In this document: one piece after another, positions 23,018 to 24,625 of the stretch
Position numbering within the stretch: position 1 is the stretch's first letter
Layout: each line of letters opens with the position of its first letter
NCBI GenBank assembly: GCA_051656485.1
Contig: JBOGBZ010000175.1
Location: 1 to 24,625, forward strand
Direction: 5' to 3'
Source: JBOFDK01 sp051656485
GTDB taxonomy: Bacteria > Bacillota > Clostridia > Lachnospirales > Cellulosilyticaceae
DNA: 24,625 nt
Program-made: the position numbers and the translations under genes
Notes under the pieces: model-generated
Database searches by the model: none
What the model was told of the DNA's origin: nothing
The model's input: only the letters and a program-made list of their open reading frames with translations

Positions 23018-23470
23018 ATGAGTACAAGCAATTTACCTGAACTCTCAGAACAATTATTTGGGTTAGTTGTGAAATTGAACAGCACTATTTTTAAACACGA
23101 CGAATTTTTCAAATTAATGCCTCTTCCACCATCCCATGTGAAGGTCATTTTCTACCTTATGCACCATAAGGCAAGTACCATGTCCGACATTGCGGAAAAA
23201 CTTTGTATTTCTAGACCAAATATGACCCCTATCATTGATAAACTCATCCATGAAGGTCTCGTCGTTCGCCTAGAGAATCCTAGTGATCGTCGTATGATTC
23301 TTATCGACACTACTGATAAAGCTCATCGTCTATTTGCAGAGCATAAACGTCTGATTAAAGAACGCTTACTTGCTCGTATCGAACCTCTAACATCTGAGGA
23401 TTTGAACCAACTAGAGCAAAGTATGGCCTTAGTAACACCCATTCTAGATAAAATAAATAACAGCATCTAA
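23018..23470 (+). CDS. MarR-family transcriptional regulator
   Basis: 150 residues, typical MarR length. The winged helix-turn-helix lies at about 35-100: LPPSHVKVIFYLMHH, ASTMSDIAEKLCISRPNMTPIIDKLIHEGLVVR, and the wing with NPSDRRMILIDTT (the DRR motif). The flanking N- and C-terminal helices form the dimer interface. AAGGAG precedes the ATG. It is divergent from the ABC exporter genes, with overlapping control sequences, so it most likely represses the exporter and itself until a ligand binds. No clear hairpin terminator follows the gene. Confidence 0.93.
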   Translation: MSTSNLPELSEQLFGLVVKLNSTIFKHDEFFKLMPLPPSHVKVIFYLMHHKASTMSDIAEKLCISRPNMTPIIDKLIHEGLVVRLENPSDRRMILIDTTDKAHRLFAEHKRLIKERLLARIEPLTSEDLNQLEQSMALVTPILDKINNSI

Positions 23471-23574
23471 TTGGCTATATGAAAAAAGCCTGTTAGGTGC
23501 TGTTACGCTATATATAAGTTTACTATTTCAGGAAGGTGCCTTTTATTATGTTTTAATCTATGTTGCCGATATAC

Positions 23575-23580
23575 TATAAT
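23575..23580 (+). promoter_or_regulatory. Possible -10 box for the GH5-type gene
   Basis: TATAAT (23575-23580) lies 31 bases before the ATG at 23612. The best -35 at 17-base spacing is only TTTAAT (23552-23557). The rest of the 23471-23611 spacer shows no clear terminator for marR and no other feature. Confidence 0.4.
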
Positions 23581-23611
23581 AAGTTTAATACATTACAAAT
23601 GAGGTGAACTA

Positions 23612-24625
23612 ATGAAAGGTAAAATACTCTTTTTACTCAGCTTCCTATTCGCAACTATCATTTCTTTTTCTACCTATGCCTTACCAGCAGGCTCTATCGT
23701 TATTAACGATATACCTCTATCTTTTGACGATCAAATAGGCCAACCTACTCTTATAGATGGCCGTACCTATGTACCACTTCGGGCTTTAGGTGATGCTCTT
23801 GGATGTACGACTGATTGGTTACCGACTTCAAAAACAGCCGTCATTAAAAATGATACGACAATCCTTGAACTTACCATTAATACCCCTATCGCCCGCATCA
23901 ATAATGACACCGTCTCTATAGACCCACTCATTCCGACAACCACACCACGTCTTATAGAAGGTAGAACTTATATGCCACTACGCTTCATCGTTGAAAACCT
24001 AGGCTATACCCTTGAATACAAAGATGGTGTTACTTATATTCATCAACCTACATATGGTGCTACACCTATCGACCCTTGGACATATCAGCAACTTCTTGGT
24101 AAAGGTATGGATGTCGACTGGTCAAAAACTTCTGAAGGTAAAGCTTACTATAATGAACAAACGGTTAAAGACTTTAAATCTGGTGGCATATCTCACGTAC
24201 GCATACGTATCAAAGATGCAGCTGATGAAGCATTATTCGCTTCCCTTGATCAGCAAATCGCTGACTGCTTAAAGCATGGCCTCATCCCTGTCATTGCATA
24301 TCAAGCAGATGAGTTTAAAAATGCACCTAATGAAAAAAACATTCATAAAGTTGTGGAGTGGTGGCGTACGGTAGCTACACGGTACCAAGATGTCTCCCAT
24401 CTACTTTCTTTTGACCTTCTTATAGAAGCCACCGATGCACTTAATAAAGAGCCTGATAAGCTTAATGAAATCTATGAACGTTTAGTCACAGAGATTCGTA
24501 AGACCAATCCTACACGTATCATCATGATGTCACCAAGACTCCGTTCAGACGCTGCTTACCTTCATGAACTCAAACTACCAAGTAAGCACAACAATTATAT
24601 GATGGCTGAGTGGCATTTCTATGCT
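23612..24625 (+). CDS. Secreted protein with copper-amine-oxidase-like N-terminal domain and GH5-type catalytic domain, 3' end cut by window edge
   Basis: My translation gives 338 residues to the edge. A signal peptide (about 1-23, ending STYA) is followed by a Cu_amine_oxidN1-type domain (about 27-145). This shows the paired RTYVPLRALGDALG and RTYMPLRFIVENLGY motifs, usually a cell-surface or binding module in Clostridia despite its name. From about 150 a (beta/alpha)8 glycosidase domain begins: GMDVDWSK, SHVRIRIKD, HGLIPVIAYQ, LLSFDLLIEATDAL, RIIMMSPRLRS, MMAEWHFYA. The strand-4 segment LLIEATD stands where family 5 enzymes normally have NEP, so Glu is kept but the preceding Asn is Ile. The nucleophile lies beyond the window. 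Extracellular glucan or other plant-polysaccharide hydrolysis is likely but not certain. AGGTGA precedes the ATG. Confidence 0.85.
   Translation, partial: MKGKILFLLSFLFATIISFSTYALPAGSIVINDIPLSFDDQIGQPTLIDGRTYVPLRALGDALGCTTDWLPTSKTAVIKNDTTILELTINTPIARINNDTVSIDPLIPTTTPRLIEGRTYMPLRFIVENLGYTLEYKDGVTYIHQPTYGATPIDPWTYQQLLGKGMDVDWSKTSEGKAYYNEQTVKDFKSGGISHVRIRIKDAADEALFASLDQQIADCLKHGLIPVIAYQADEFKNAPNEKNIHKVVEWWRTVATRYQDVSHLLSFDLLIEATDALNKEPDKLNEIYERLVTEIRKTNPTRIIMMSPRLRSDAAYLHELKLPSKHNNYMMAEWHFYA

Noticed and set aside
23471..23545. Terminator after marR
   Set aside because: GCCTGTTAGGTGC and AGGAAGGTGCC resemble each other as direct, not inverted, sequence; I could not build a convincing stem with a T run.
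24012..24272. 86-codon plus-strand frame inside the last gene
   Set aside because: It overlaps the GH5-type frame, which has a signal peptide, a ribosome binding site and domain motifs; the short frame has none.

Overview
The window looks like chromosomal DNA of a low-GC, Gram-positive, cellulolytic Clostridia. AT-rich spacers, strong AGGAGG-type ribosome binding sites, TTGnnn/TATAAT promoters and sporulation-linked families (RicT/YaaT, YtaF) all point that way. The last gene pairs a copper-amine-oxidase-like N-terminal domain with a family 5 glycoside hydrolase domain, a combination that suggests a Cellulosilyticum-like member of the Lachnospirales. That placement is inference from protein style, not a database result.

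Layout. 1-2084: 5' part of a secreted two-domain nucleotidase (YfkN type). 2269-2685: a small acidic protein of unknown function. 2745-6802: a cation block with a PMCA-like Ca2+ P-type ATPase translationally coupled to an XRE-DUF1232 regulator, divergent from a YtaF/MntP-type membrane protein; a 17-bp perfect inverted repeat lies between the divergent genes. 6873-13604: the conserved holB-ricT-trmN6...rsmI replication, sporulation and RNA-modification cluster on the minus strand, interrupted by ndk and by a divergent LysR/OadB-type pair. 13684-18814: a degraded accessory zone. It holds a PD-(D/E)XK transposase-type gene that has lost its catalytic core, an alpha/beta hydrolase, an intact IS3-family element sitting in the loop of a former terminator, an XRE-TPR regulator that has lost its DNA-binding domain, and a RelB-YoeB toxin-antitoxin pair. 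18864-23470: a heterodimeric ABC exporter with a divergent MarR regulator. 23612-end: the secreted GH5-type protein, cut by the window edge.

How the parts work together. The hydrolase and the truncated XRE regulator are preceded by an 87-bp near-identical block carrying the same promoter geometry and an upstream dyad whose core differs but keeps most of its symmetry. This suggests a small regulon whose regulator has been inactivated. The IS insertion and two internal deletions within about 4.5 kb mark this stretch as an actively decaying accessory region. The MarR/ABC divergent region carries a near-consensus promoter with a dyad over its -35 box, the expected arrangement for an autoregulated efflux system.

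I did not find a clear large novel system. The best candidates for new biology are the duplicated dyad-promoter module, the XRE-DUF1232/Ca2+-ATPase coupling with its divergent inverted repeat, and the orphan OadB-like subunit. No stretch longer than about 300 bases lacks a gene, and I saw no tRNA, rRNA or CRISPR array.
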